A DNA stretch of 64,000 nucleotides from Sulfuritalea hydrogenivorans sk43H (GTDB taxonomy: Bacteria; Pseudomonadota; Gammaproteobacteria; Burkholderiales; Rhodocyclaceae). The notes under the pieces were generated by a model. The model searched no databases, had not been told where the DNA came from, and saw nothing but the letters and a program-made list of their open reading frames with translations. Within the stretch, counting starts at the first letter, position 1. Every line of letters starts with the position of its first letter. Location of the stretch: positions 2,480,001 to 2,544,000 of the forward strand of contig NZ_AP012547.1 of assembly GCF_000828635.1 (NCBI RefSeq). Direction: 5' to 3'. A program made the translations under genes and the position numbers. Shown here piece by piece: positions 45,490 to 54,201 of the stretch.

Positions 45490-47382
45490 TCAGCCCGCCA
45501 ACGCCGCCTTGATCTGTTCCAGGGTCGACGGGTCGTCGATCGTTGTCAGGTCGCCGGCATCGCGACCTTCGGCGAGCGCCTGAATCGAACGCCGCAGCAT
45601 CTTGCCCGAGCGCGTCTTGGGCAGGCCCGTGACGAAATGCACCCGCTTCGGCCGCGCGATGGCGCCCAGATTGCCGTCGACCACCTTCTTGATCTCCGCC
45701 TCCAGCGCGGCGCGCAACTCGGGGGTGGCTATGCGCGCCGGATCCTTGACCACGGCGAAGGCGACCGGCTCCTGGCCCTTCAACTGGTCGCTGACCCCGA
45801 CCACGGCCACTTCCGCGACCGCGGCATGGCCCTGCACCGCTTCCTCGATCTCGCGAGTGCCGAGACGATGGCCGGCGACGTTGATGACGTCGTCGGTGCG
45901 GCCCAGGATGAAGTGGTAGCCCTCGTCGTCCTTGATGCCCCAGTCGAAGGACGAATAGACCTGCGGCTCCTTGAACAGGCTGAAATAGGTGCTGACAAAG
46001 CGGTCATCGTCGCCCCAGATGGTGGAGAGGCAGCCCGGCGGCAGCGGCGGCACGATGCCGACAATGCCTTTTTCATTGGCATCGCAGACCGTACCGTCTT
46101 CGCGGAAGATGCGCAGGTCGTAGCCATATACCGGGAAACTCGGCGTGCCGAACTTGATCTTGGTGTCCTCGACGCCGCGTACGGTCGACAGGATCGGCCA
46201 GCCGGTCTCGGTCTGCCAGTAGTTGTCGATCACCGGCAGCTTGAGCTCGCCCATGATCCATTCGTGCGTCGGCTGGTCGAGCGGCTCGCCGGCCAGGAAC
46301 AGGTGCTTGAGCGATGACAAGTCGTACTTGTGCAGCCAGCTGTTGTCGCTCTTCTTCAGCACGCGAACGGCGGTCGGCGCCGAGAACATGACATTGACCT
46401 TATACTTCTCGACCAGTTGCCACCAGATGCCGGGGTCGGGACGGATCGGCGTGCCCTCGTACATGATGGTGGCCATGCCGGCGATCAGCGGGCCGTAGAT
46501 GATGTAGCTGTGGCCGACCACCCAGCCGATGTCGGACGTGGAGAACATGGTCTCGCCCTCGCCGCCCTGGAAGATATGCTTCATCGAGGCCGCCAGCGCC
46601 ACGGCATAGCCGCCGGTATCGCGCTGCACGCCCTTCGGCTTGCCGGTCGTGCCGGAGGTGTAAAGGATGTAGGACGGCTCGGTCGACTCCATCCACTCGC
46701 AGGGCACGTCGGCATTCATGTGCTTCGCGCGCAGTTCGGCGTAGTCGACATCGCGCCCGGCCACTTTCGGCCAGCCCTTGTCCAGGCCGCGATCGATCAT
46801 CAGCACCTTTTCCGGCGGGAACTGCGCCAGCTTGCAGGCCTCATCCAGCAAATGCTTGTAGGGCACCGCCCGGCCAGCCCGCATGCCGGCGTCGCTCGAA
46901 ACAATCAGTTTCGGCTTGGCATCGTCGATGCGCGTTGCCAGCGAGCCGGAGGCAAAACCGCCGAACACCACCGAATGGATGGCGCCGATCCGGGCGCAGG
47001 CGAGAATCGCAAAGGTCGCCTCGGCGATCATAGGCATGTAGATCAGCACGCGGTCGCCACGGCCGACGCCAAGCGACTTCATGATCGCCGCCGCGCGCAT
47101 CACTTCAGACTTCAGTTCGGCAAAGGTGTAGCTCTTTTCCTCGTTGGTCTCGGTGGAGATATAGACCAGGGCGCGATCATTGGGACGCTTGGCGGCGTGG
47201 CGATCGACGGCGTTATGGCAGAGGTTGGTCTTGCCGCCGACAAACCAGTTGGCGAACGGCGGCTTTGAGAAGTCACAGATCTTCTGCGGAGGCGTTTGCC
47301 AATCGATCAGCGCCGACTGCTCGGCCCAGAAGTCATCCCTTTGCTCGATGGAACGCTTGTAGAACTCTGCATATTTTCCCAT
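45490..47382 (-). CDS. prpE: Propionate-CoA ligase
   Basis: 630 residues, the PrpE length. Adenylate-forming core: SYILYTSGTTGKPKGVQRD (about 230-248) for ATP binding, NYWQTETGWPI (about 377-387) and the hinge and C-terminal domain with the acetylatable Lys in LPKTRSGKMLRRS (about 589-601). The VFGGFASGSLATRIDDAKPK segment and the GIVPPLPPG loop favour PrpE over Acs. It activates propionate (and often acrylate) to the CoA thioester. It is directly downstream of an AcuI-type reductase on the same strand. Confidence 0.93.
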   Translation of the reverse strand: MGKYAEFYKRSIEQRDDFWAEQSALIDWQTPPQKICDFSKPPFANWFVGGKTNLCHNAVDRHAAKRPNDRALVYISTETNEEKSYTFAELKSEVMRAAAIMKSLGVGRGDRVLIYMPMIAEATFAILACARIGAIHSVVFGGFASGSLATRIDDAKPKLIVSSDAGMRAGRAVPYKHLLDEACKLAQFPPEKVLMIDRGLDKGWPKVAGRDVDYAELRAKHMNADVPCEWMESTEPSYILYTSGTTGKPKGVQRDTGGYAVALAASMKHIFQGGEGETMFSTSDIGWVVGHSYIIYGPLIAGMATIMYEGTPIRPDPGIWWQLVEKYKVNVMFSAPTAVRVLKKSDNSWLHKYDLSSLKHLFLAGEPLDQPTHEWIMGELKLPVIDNYWQTETGWPILSTVRGVEDTKIKFGTPSFPVYGYDLRIFREDGTVCDANEKGIVGIVPPLPPGCLSTIWGDDDRFVSTYFSLFKEPQVYSSFDWGIKDDEGYHFILGRTDDVINVAGHRLGTREIEEAVQGHAAVAEVAVVGVSDQLKGQEPVAFAVVKDPARIATPELRAALEAEIKKVVDGNLGAIARPKRVHFVTGLPKTRSGKMLRRSIQALAEGRDAGDLTTIDDPSTLEQIKAALAG

Positions 47383-47441
47383 GACGATCCTTCAGTGCTG
47401 TTGTTGTTCGGTTGGATAAAGGCGCTGCGGTGCTTCCCGTC

Positions 47442-48443
47442 CTAGGCGGCGACATTGACCACGACGCGACCCTTGATGCGTCCCTGGATGTAGTCATCAA
47501 ACGCCGCCGGCAAATCGGCAAAGGCGATGTCGCGAACCATCTGCGCCGCGCCCGACGTCAGGTCGGCCGGATGCATGTCGGTCGCCAGATGTCGCCAAAC
47601 CTCGGCGCGCTGTGCCATCGGGCAGTTCACGGAATCGATGCCAAGCAGGCTGACGCCACGCAGGATGAAAGGCATGACGGTGGTGTTGAGGCTGAAACTG
47701 GCGGCGAGGCCGATCGACGCCAGCGCGCCGCCGACCTTCATGGTGCTGGCCATCCAGGCCAGTACGTCACCGCCGAGGTTATCCACCGCGCCGGCCCAGG
47801 TTTCCTTGCCCAGGGGCTTGATCTTCGCCAGATCAAGCGACTGGCGCAGCAGGACTTCCCTGGCGCCCAAGCCCTTCAAATAGTCGCTCTCGGCCTCTTT
47901 GCCGGTCAGGGCGACGACGTGATAGCCGCGCTTGGCCAGAATCTCGATCGCGATGCTGCCGACGCCACCGGTAGCACCCGACACGACCACCGGGCCCTTG
48001 TCCGGCGTCAAACCGTCATGTTCCATGCGCACCACGGCAAGCGCCGCGGTGAATCCGGCCGTGCCCAGCGCCATTGCGTCATGCAGGGAAAGGCCGGCCG
48101 GCAACTTGACCACCCAGTCCGCCGGCAGACGCGCCATTTCAGCGTACCCGCCGTGATGGGCAACGCCGATGTCGTAGCTCGTCGCCAGAACCTCGTCGCC
48201 GGGTTTGAAACGGGAGTCGGCGCTGGCGGTCACCCGCCCGGCCAGGTCGATGCCGCCGATGCAGGGAAAGCGGCGAATGATGCGCCCCGCCCCCGTCGCC
48301 GCCAGGGCGTCCTTGTAGTTGATGCTGGAGTGCGTCACCGCTATGGTGACTTCGCCGCTGTCGAGTTGCGACTCGTCCATGTCGACGAAGCGGCTGACCA
48401 CCTTGCCGTCTTCTTGATTGATCAGGTAAGCCTTGAAACCCAC
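47442..48443 (-). CDS. acuI: Acrylyl-CoA reductase (NADPH), AcuI/YhdH family
   Basis: 333 residues from GTG 48443, chosen because GAGGAGG lies just upstream; a frame start at 48476 precedes it. The MDR fold has the AcuI/YhdH features: AYLINQEDGKVVSRFVD (in parts), THSSINYKDALAATGAGRI (in parts), PCIGGIDLAGRV (about 60-71), VSGATGGVGSIAIEILAKRG (about 150-169) and no structural zinc lobe. Members reduce acrylyl-CoA to propionyl-CoA with NADPH. Together with prpE it could take acrylate to propionyl-CoA. Confidence 0.9.
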   Translation of the reverse strand: MGFKAYLINQEDGKVVSRFVDMDESQLDSGEVTIAVTHSSINYKDALAATGAGRIIRRFPCIGGIDLAGRVTASADSRFKPGDEVLATSYDIGVAHHGGYAEMARLPADWVVKLPAGLSLHDAMALGTAGFTAALAVVRMEHDGLTPDKGPVVVSGATGGVGSIAIEILAKRGYHVVALTGKEAESDYLKGLGAREVLLRQSLDLAKIKPLGKETWAGAVDNLGGDVLAWMASTMKVGGALASIGLAASFSLNTTVMPFILRGVSLLGIDSVNCPMAQRAEVWRHLATDMHPADLTSGAAQMVRDIAFADLPAAFDDYIQGRIKGRVVVNVAA

Positions 48444-48563
48444 GATAGCCTCCTCGAATTCGTGCCCGGTCAGCACCCGGCCGCTGCGATTTCTTCCATA
48501 CGCAAGCGGTCGATTATAGCCAGACGAGCCTTACAAGACGCTGAATCCGCAACCGAAACGGGG

Positions 48564-48592
48564 TTTACAGGGGTAGCGGTCGGGACTATAGT
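48564..48592 (+). promoter_or_regulatory. Sigma-70-type promoter abutting the NlpC/P60 start codon
   Basis: TTTACA (48564-48569), 17 bp, TATAGT (48587-48592). The expected start of transcription is at about 48598-48600, right at the ATG 48601, so the mRNA would be leaderless or nearly so. Confidence 0.7.
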
Positions 48593-48600
48593 CCGGCCCC

Positions 48601-49113
48601 ATGCAAGGAATGCCCATCCGCCTGGCGAGTATTTTTCTGCTTGCCGGCCTGCTTGTTTCCTCCCCTGTCCGTGCCGACGAACCCATTGTGGTGCCGCCGC
48701 CATTGCAGGTTTCCTTCGTTGATCGCGCCACGGCGACGGCACAGGATGCGATCGACCAGGCCATGGACCTGCTCGACATCCGCTATCGTCGCGGCGGCAG
48801 TTCCCCGGAAGCCGGCTTCGATTGTTCCGGTTTTGTCAGCCATGTCTTCCGCGAAGGCCTCGGGCTGATCCTGCCGCGCAGCTCGAAGGAAATGAGCAAG
48901 TCGGGCGAGATCGTCACCCGCGATGAACTCCGGCCCGGCGACCTGGTTTTCTTCAACACCATGCGCCGCGCCTTCTCCCATGTCGGCATCTATCTTGGCG
49001 ACAACCAGTTCGTGCATGCTCCGCGTACCGGCGGCCGCGTCCGCATCGAAGATTTGCGCGACGGCTACTGGATGAAGCGCTTCAACGGCGCTCGTCGCAT
49101 CAGCCTAGAATAG
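48601..49113 (+). CDS. NlpC/P60-family peptidoglycan endopeptidase
   Basis: 170 residues from ATG 48601; Met4 (48610) is the alternative. A signal peptide is cleaved after VRA (about 25). NlpC/P60 domain (about 42-168) with catalytic Cys in FDCSGFVSHVF (about 78), His in SHVGIYLGDNQF (about 121) and the third polar residue in HAPRTGGRV (about 133). Such enzymes cut D-Glu-to-Dap bonds in stem peptides. It stands alone, with its own promoter, divergent from acuI. Confidence 0.9.
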   Translation: MQGMPIRLASIFLLAGLLVSSPVRADEPIVVPPPLQVSFVDRATATAQDAIDQAMDLLDIRYRRGGSSPEAGFDCSGFVSHVFREGLGLILPRSSKEMSKSGEIVTRDELRPGDLVFFNTMRRAFSHVGIYLGDNQFVHAPRTGGRVRIEDLRDGYWMKRFNGARRISLE

Positions 49114-49160
49114 TCGCTCGCTTTGCCCCGACGCCAGCCATACGCTGGCTTTATTTGGCC

Positions 49161-49189
49161 TTGCAATTGCGAATGATTCTTAATACAAT
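49161..49189 (+). promoter_or_regulatory. Promoter with overlapping Fur box upstream of fbpA
   Basis: TTGCAA (49161-49166), 17 bp, TACAAT (49184-49189). The spacer holds TGCGAATGATTCTTA (49168-49182), which matches 10 of 14 specified positions of the Fur 7-1-7 site TGATAAT-n-ATTATCA. A Fur-Fe dimer there would block RNA polymerase. Confidence 0.7.
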
Positions 49190-49225
49190 TCATCGCAACA
49201 TCAACTTCCCCCGGAATTGTTCGCC

Positions 49226-50248
49226 ATGAAATCCTGCCGCCTGCCTCTCACCGTGCTTGCCCTGCTCGCCCTCGGCGCCCCTGTCGTCTCGGCGCAGGAA
49301 AAGACCCTCAACCTCTACTCCGCCCGCCACTACCAGACGGACGAAGCGCTCTATGCGAACTTCACCCGGCAGACGGGCATCAAGATCAATCGCATCGAAG
49401 CCAAGGAAGACGAACTTCTGGAGCGCATCCGCAACGAAGGCGCCAACAGCCCGGCCGATATCTTCCTTACCGTCGACGCGGCACGCCTGGCCAAGGCAGA
49501 CGAACTGGGCCTGTTCGCCCCGATAAAGTCGAAGCTGCTCGAAGAGCGCATTCCGGCGAACCTGCGCAGCCCGGACTGGCTTGCCTTCTCGACCCGCGCC
49601 CGCGTCATCGTCGCCAACAAGGACCTGGTGAAGCCTGAAGACGTGCAGAACTACGAAGACCTGGCCAGCCCCAGGCTGAAAGGCAAGGTCTGCTCGCGCT
49701 CGGGCAGCCATCCCTACAATATCTCGCTGATGGCCGCGCTGATCGGCCATATCGGCGAAGCCAAGGCCGAAGAATGGGCGCGCGGCGTGGTTGCCAATTT
49801 CGCCCGCGCTCCCAAGGGCGGCGACACCGACCAGATCAAGTCGGTCGCCGCCGGCGAATGCGGTGTCGCTGTCTCCAATACCTACTATCTTGCGCGCCTG
49901 CTGCGTTCCGAAAAACCCGAAGACCGGCGCCTGATGGAACGCATCGCCATCATCTGGCCGAACCAGAAGAGTTTCGGCGCCCACATCAATATTTCGGGCG
50001 GCGGCATGCTGAAAACCGCACCGAATAAGGAATCCGCCATCAGGTTCCTCGAATATCTCGCCAGCGACGATGCCCAGCGCTACTTCGCCGATGGCAACAA
50101 CGAATGGCCGGCGGTTGCCAGTGTTGTCGTCAGGAACCCGGCGCTCGACGCCATGGGCAAGTTCAAGGCGGACAATTTGCCGGTGGCCACGCTGGCGAAG
50201 AACGCGGTGGCCGCCCAGCGCATCTACGACCGCGCCGGCTGGAAGTAG
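49226..50248 (+). CDS. fbpA: Iron(III) ABC transporter substrate-binding protein, FbpA/FutA type
   Basis: 340 residues from ATG 49226 (a TTG at 49217 is in frame but less likely). A signal peptide is cleaved after VSA (about 23). The class II ferric-binding fold has NLYSARHYQTDEALY (about 29-43), ADIFLTVDAARL (about 78-89), the hinge and metal ligands typical of FutA1 (Tyr-rich SNTYYLARLL and His in SARHYQ). It delivers Fe3+ to the FbpB permease. A Fur box in the promoter fits. The CDGSH gene follows, and the permease is on the other strand. Confidence 0.93.
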   Translation: MKSCRLPLTVLALLALGAPVVSAQEKTLNLYSARHYQTDEALYANFTRQTGIKINRIEAKEDELLERIRNEGANSPADIFLTVDAARLAKADELGLFAPIKSKLLEERIPANLRSPDWLAFSTRARVIVANKDLVKPEDVQNYEDLASPRLKGKVCSRSGSHPYNISLMAALIGHIGEAKAEEWARGVVANFARAPKGGDTDQIKSVAAGECGVAVSNTYYLARLLRSEKPEDRRLMERIAIIWPNQKSFGAHINISGGGMLKTAPNKESAIRFLEYLASDDAQRYFADGNNEWPAVASVVVRNPALDAMGKFKADNLPVATLAKNAVAAQRIYDRAGWK

Positions 50249-50419
50249 CAGCCCTGCCTCCCGCTGCGAGGGCAGCGCGGGCCCACGGTCGCCGTGTCAC
50301 CAGCGCCGACTTTGCCCATTGTTCGCCGAACCGGAACAATCAATTCCGGTCGTGTCGTTTCGCACTTGGACGATTGTCCCTATAGTGCGCATTCACCACC
50401 ACGACCAATGGAGAACACC

Positions 50420-50659
50420 ATGTCCAAGCCTGAGATCGCTTCAAAAACACCCTTCGCCATCAATGTGGAGCAAGGCAAGGACTACTGGTGGTGCTCCTGC
50501 GGCAGGAGCAAGTCGCAGCCGTTTTGCGACGGCAGCCACAAAGGATCGGAATTCACGCCGGTCAAGTACACCGCCGATGAAAACCGGACCGTGTATTTCT
50601 GCGGCTGCAAGCACAGCGGCAACGGCGCGCTGTGCGACGGCACGCACAAGTCCCTATAA
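50420..50659 (+). CDS. Tandem CDGSH iron-sulfur domain protein
   Basis: 79 residues from ATG 50420 (GGAGA upstream; an ATG at 50408 is in frame). Two mitoNEET-type motifs: CSCGRSKSQPFCDGSH (about 25-40) and CGCKHSGNGALCDGTH (about 61-76), each binding one 2Fe-2S cluster with three Cys and one His. The second lacks the usual Pro before xCDG. Roles proposed for the family include Fe-S or electron transfer and iron homeostasis. It lies between fbpA and the convergent fbpB, only 6 bases from the fbpB stop. Confidence 0.93.
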   Translation: MSKPEIASKTPFAINVEQGKDYWWCSCGRSKSQPFCDGSHKGSEFTPVKYTADENRTVYFCGCKHSGNGALCDGTHKSL

Positions 50660-50665
50660 CCAGTC

Positions 50666-52348
50666 CTAACAGGAACTGATCTCGCTGCGTCCGGCGGCAA
50701 TCTGCCTGGCCAGCAGGATGATCGGCAGCAGGCCGACCGCAACGATGGCCAGGGCAGCACTGGAAGCTTCGGCCAGGCGTTCGTCGGCGGCCAGCGTGAA
50801 GGTCTGGGTAGCGAGCGTGTCGAAATTGAAGGGGCGCATGACCAGCGTCGCCGGCAGTTCTTTCATCACGTCGACAAACACCAGCAGCGCGGCCGTCAGC
50901 AGGCTGCCGCGCATCAGCGGCAGATGCACGCGGCGCAAGGTTTCGCCGGGGCGGCTGCCGAGGCTGCGCGCCGCGGCTTCCATGCTCGGCGTAATGCGGG
51001 TCAAGCCCGCTTCCACAGTTTGCAGGGCAATCGCGAGGAAGCGTGCCAGATAGGCATACACCAGGGCGGCGATGCCCCCCGTCAGGATGAGCCCCGGATT
51101 GGCGCCCGTCATTTGTTGCCACAAGGCTGCCAGCAGGTGGTCAAGACGGGTCACCGGGATCAGCACGCCGACGGCAATGACCGAACCGGGCACCGCATAG
51201 CCGAGGCCGACGATGCGGTTTGCCAGGCGCGTCAGCCTGTTCCCGTCGCGCGCGGCGAAGCCCAGCAGCAGTGCCAGCATTGCCGCCAGCATTGCCGCCA
51301 GCAGGGCCAGGCTCAGGCTGTTCCTTGCCAGCAACAAGAAGCGTCCGCTGAAGCCGCCGCCCTCTTCGCCCGCATCGCCCATGGCAAGACGCAGCAGCAG
51401 CATCGCCGGCAGAACAAAGCCGATGACGACGGGAATCGCGCAGCCGACCTGCGCCAGCAGCGCATGCCAGCCGGTGAGCACCTGCCGCGTGGCGCGCCGC
51501 CGGCCGGTGGTGTCGTGATAGCGGGCGCGACCGCGACTGACGCGCTCGAGCAGGATCAGCAGGGCGACGAAACCGAGCAAAGCCGCGGCGAGTTGCGCGG
51601 CGGCAATCCGGTCGCCCAGCGAGAACCAGGCGCGGTAAATCCCGGTGGTGAAAGTCTGCACCGCGAAGTAGGCCACCGTGCCGTAATCGGCCAGCGTCTC
51701 CATCAATGCCAATGCCATGCCGGCGGCAATGGCGGGACGCGCCAGCGGAATCGAGACGCGCCAGAATCCCTGCCAGGGGTTGAGGCCCAGCGCGCGAGCC
51801 GCCTCGATCATGCCGCCGGCGCGTTCGAGGAAGGCGGTGCGCACCAGCAGGTATACGTAGGGGTAGAGCACACAGGAAAACAGCACGATGGCGCCGGAAA
51901 GCGAGCGCACGTCGGGGAACCAGTAATCGCCCTTGCTCCAGCCGAAGCTTTCACGCAGCGAAGTCTGCACCGGCCCGACGAACTGCAGGAAATCGGTATA
52001 GGTGTAGGCCAGTACATAGGCCGGCATCGCCATCGGCAGCAGCAGCGCCCATTCCGCAATGCGCCGGCCGGGAAAATCGTTCAGCGCCACCAGCCAGGCC
52101 GCGCCGGTGCCCATGGCCGCGACGCCGATGCCGACACCGAGACAAAGCCAGATCGAATTCATCACATACTCGGGCAGCACCGTCGCCATCAGATGGCTCC
52201 AGGTCTCGCCCGTGCCGCTGGCGAAGAGATTGGCGCCCACCGCGAGCACCGGCAACGCGACCAGAACCGCGAGCGCGAAGGAGAAGGCAGAAAGTGCTGA
52301 GGGGGTCGATGGGCGGGACACGGCCAGCCGATTATAATTGAGACTCAT
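50666..52348 (-). CDS. fbpB: Iron(III) ABC transporter permease, FbpB type (fused double permease)
   Basis: 560 residues from ATG 52348; a longer frame to 52426 runs into the divergent fbpC and is not used. Twelve or so membrane helices are split into two halves, each with a BPD-type permease EAA loop (AARALGLNPWQGFWRVSIPLARPAIA in parts, and AARSLGSRPGETLRRVHLPL in parts). This is the fused form seen in FbpB/SfuB. It is on the opposite strand to fbpA and fbpC, so the operon is split. A Fur-like box overlaps the start. Confidence 0.92.
   Translation of the reverse strand: MSLNYNRLAVSRPSTPSALSAFSFALAVLVALPVLAVGANLFASGTGETWSHLMATVLPEYVMNSIWLCLGVGIGVAAMGTGAAWLVALNDFPGRRIAEWALLLPMAMPAYVLAYTYTDFLQFVGPVQTSLRESFGWSKGDYWFPDVRSLSGAIVLFSCVLYPYVYLLVRTAFLERAGGMIEAARALGLNPWQGFWRVSIPLARPAIAAGMALALMETLADYGTVAYFAVQTFTTGIYRAWFSLGDRIAAAQLAAALLGFVALLILLERVSRGRARYHDTTGRRRATRQVLTGWHALLAQVGCAIPVVIGFVLPAMLLLRLAMGDAGEEGGGFSGRFLLLARNSLSLALLAAMLAAMLALLLGFAARDGNRLTRLANRIVGLGYAVPGSVIAVGVLIPVTRLDHLLAALWQQMTGANPGLILTGGIAALVYAYLARFLAIALQTVEAGLTRITPSMEAAARSLGSRPGETLRRVHLPLMRGSLLTAALLVFVDVMKELPATLVMRPFNFDTLATQTFTLAADERLAEASSAALAIVAVGLLPIILLARQIAAGRSEISSC
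52333..52338 (+). promoter_or_regulatory. -10 box of fbpC
   Basis: TATAAT on the + strand, about 40 bases before the fbpC ATG and inside the first codons of divergent fbpB. The -35 region is weak. Confidence 0.5.
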
Positions 52349-52353
52349 TCTCC
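52339..52353. promoter_or_regulatory. Fur-like box between fbpB and fbpC
   Basis: TGAGACTCATTCTCC matches 10 of 14 specified positions of the Fur 7-1-7 site TGATAAT-n-ATTATCA. It covers the fbpB start codon (- strand) and lies just downstream of the fbpC -10 box. Confidence 0.55.
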
Positions 52354-52378
52354 ACAACCTGCCATCCGCCCAACGGCC

Positions 52379-53443
52379 ATGCCTTTGCTCGAAGTCGATC
52401 ATGTCAGCCACGCCTATGGCAAGCATGCCGTGGTGCGCGACCTGTCGTTCGACCTGGCGCCGGGGCAGATCGCCTGCCTGCTGGGCTCATCGGGTTGCGG
52501 CAAGACCACCATGCTGCGGCTCATTGCAGGCTTCGAGATGCCCGCCGCCGGCAGCATCCGGCTCAACGGCGTGACGATCGCCAGCGCGAAGACGCAACTA
52601 CCCGCCGAAGCGCGCCGCATCGGCATGGTGTTCCAGGATTACGCGCTGTTCCCGCACCTGTCGATCGCCGACAACATCGGCTTCGGCCTGCGTGAACAGT
52701 CGGCGCTGGCGACACGGCGACGCATCGAGGAAATGCTGGAACTGATCGGCCTGTCCGATCGCGGCGCACGCTATCCGCACGAACTTTCCGGCGGCCAGCA
52801 GCAGCGCGTGGCACTGGCCCGCGCGCTGGCTCCGCAACCGCACCTGCTGCTGCTCGACGAGCCCTTCTCCAACCTCGACGTCGAGCTGCGCGAACGCCTG
52901 TCGCTGGAAGTGCGCGACATCCTCAAGCGCGCCAACATGGCCGCCATGCTGGTTACCCACGACCAGAACGAAGCCTTCGCCGTCGCCGACGTGGTCGGCA
53001 TCATGCGCGAAGGCCGCATCGAACAATGGGACACGCCCTACAACCTCTATCACCGCCCCGCCACCCGCCACGTTGCCGATTTCATCGGCCAGGGCGTGTT
53101 CCTGCCCGGCGAGGTGATGTCGCGGCAGGTGGTGAAAGTGGAACTGGGCCAGCTCGACTCCGACGTGCCGATGGACTGCGGCCCCAGTTGCGCCGAATGC
53201 CAGCGCGGCTGCCGTCTGGATGTACTGCTGCGCCCCGACGACGTCGTCCACGACGACGACAGCGGGGTCAAGGCCGAGGTCATCGCCAAGGCCTTTCGCG
53301 GCGCGGAGTTTCTCTATACCCTGCGCCTGGCCTCCGGCGCGCAGGTGCTGTCGCTGGTGCCCTCCCACCACAATCATGCCATCGGCGAGAAGATCGGCAT
53401 CCGCCTCGTCGTCGACCACGTGGTGACGTTTCCGCAGGGCTGA
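52379..53443 (+). CDS. fbpC: Iron(III) ABC transporter ATPase, FbpC type, with a C-terminal Cys cluster
   Basis: 354 residues. Walker [10 protein letters not shown] (36-44), Q-loop FQDYALFP (85-92), signature LSGGQ (136-140), Walker B LLLLDEP (156-162) and switch His THD (193-195), then a TOBE-like regulatory domain (about 240-354). That domain has C267, C271, C274 and C278 (C-x3-C-x2-C-x3-C), a possible Fe-S or metal site that I do not associate with standard FbpC. It is divergent from the permease gene, with only 30 bp between the two start codons, and is followed by aat. Confidence 0.92.
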   Translation: MPLLEVDHVSHAYGKHAVVRDLSFDLAPGQIACLLGSSGCGKTTMLRLIAGFEMPAAGSIRLNGVTIASAKTQLPAEARRIGMVFQDYALFPHLSIADNIGFGLREQSALATRRRIEEMLELIGLSDRGARYPHELSGGQQQRVALARALAPQPHLLLLDEPFSNLDVELRERLSLEVRDILKRANMAAMLVTHDQNEAFAVADVVGIMREGRIEQWDTPYNLYHRPATRHVADFIGQGVFLPGEVMSRQVVKVELGQLDSDVPMDCGPSCAECQRGCRLDVLLRPDDVVHDDDSGVKAEVIAKAFRGAEFLYTLRLASGAQVLSLVPSHHNHAIGEKIGIRLVVDHVVTFPQG

Positions 53444-53466
53444 GAGCGAGCGAAGAACCCGCCCGA

Positions 53467-54183
53467 ATGATTCCCTGGCTGCCGCTTGAACCCGTATTCC
53501 CTGCGCTGGAACAGGCGCTGACCGACCCCAACGGCCTGCTTGCCGCCGGCGGCGACCTGAGTCCGCAACGCCTGCTCGCCGCCTATCGGCGCGGCATTTT
53601 CCCGTGGTATTCGGCGGGGGAACCGATCCTGTGGTGGAGCCCCGATCCGCGCATGGTGCTGCTTCCCGACGAATTCAGGATATCCGACTCGCTGGCGAAA
53701 ACCCTGCGCAATGCGAAGTACCAAGTGCGGCTCGACACCGCCTTCGGCGAGGTCGTCCACGCCTGCGCCAGCAAGCCGCGCGAGGGTCAGGCCGGCACCT
53801 GGATCACCGGGGAAATGCAGGCCGCCTATCGCGAACTGCACCGGCTGGGCTACGCGCACAGCGTGGAAACCTGGATCGACGGAGAACTTGCCGGCGGCCT
53901 CTACGGCATCGCGATCGGTCGGGCCTTTTACGGCGAATCGATGTTCACCCATGTGCGTGACGCATCGAAAATTGCGCTTGCCCATTTGTGCGCCCACCTC
54001 AAGCGGCGCGGATTCGGCATAATCGATTGCCAAATGGAAACCTCTCACCTCGCCTCGCTCGGTGCCCGACCGATTTCCCGCCGCGACTTCGCCGCGCGGC
54101 TGGATGCCTTGTGTGTGCAAGGCGATGCCCCGGGGCAGTGGCCGGCGGCGGCCATCGACGGCCATTTCAGGCGCATCGCGTGA
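53467..54183 (+). CDS. aat: Leucyl/phenylalanyl-tRNA--protein transferase
   Basis: 238 residues from ATG 53467; longer frames run through fbpC. The Aat signature is clear: [24 protein letters not shown] (in parts, about 39-62), [23 protein letters not shown] (in parts), [12 protein letters not shown] and [16 protein letters not shown] (in parts). It transfers Leu or Phe from tRNA to N-terminal Arg/Lys, making ClpS-ClpAP degrons. It lies directly before bpt. Confidence 0.95.
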   Translation: MIPWLPLEPVFPALEQALTDPNGLLAAGGDLSPQRLLAAYRRGIFPWYSAGEPILWWSPDPRMVLLPDEFRISDSLAKTLRNAKYQVRLDTAFGEVVHACASKPREGQAGTWITGEMQAAYRELHRLGYAHSVETWIDGELAGGLYGIAIGRAFYGESMFTHVRDASKIALAHLCAHLKRRGFGIIDCQMETSHLASLGARPISRRDFAARLDALCVQGDAPGQWPAAAIDGHFRRIA

Positions 54184-54201
54184 CATTCGCGTGACATTCG
54201 C

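Noticed and set aside
50924-52300. 458-residue + strand ORF opposite fbpB
   Set aside because: Highly charged, low-information sequence mirrored from a membrane protein. No domain or ribosome site.
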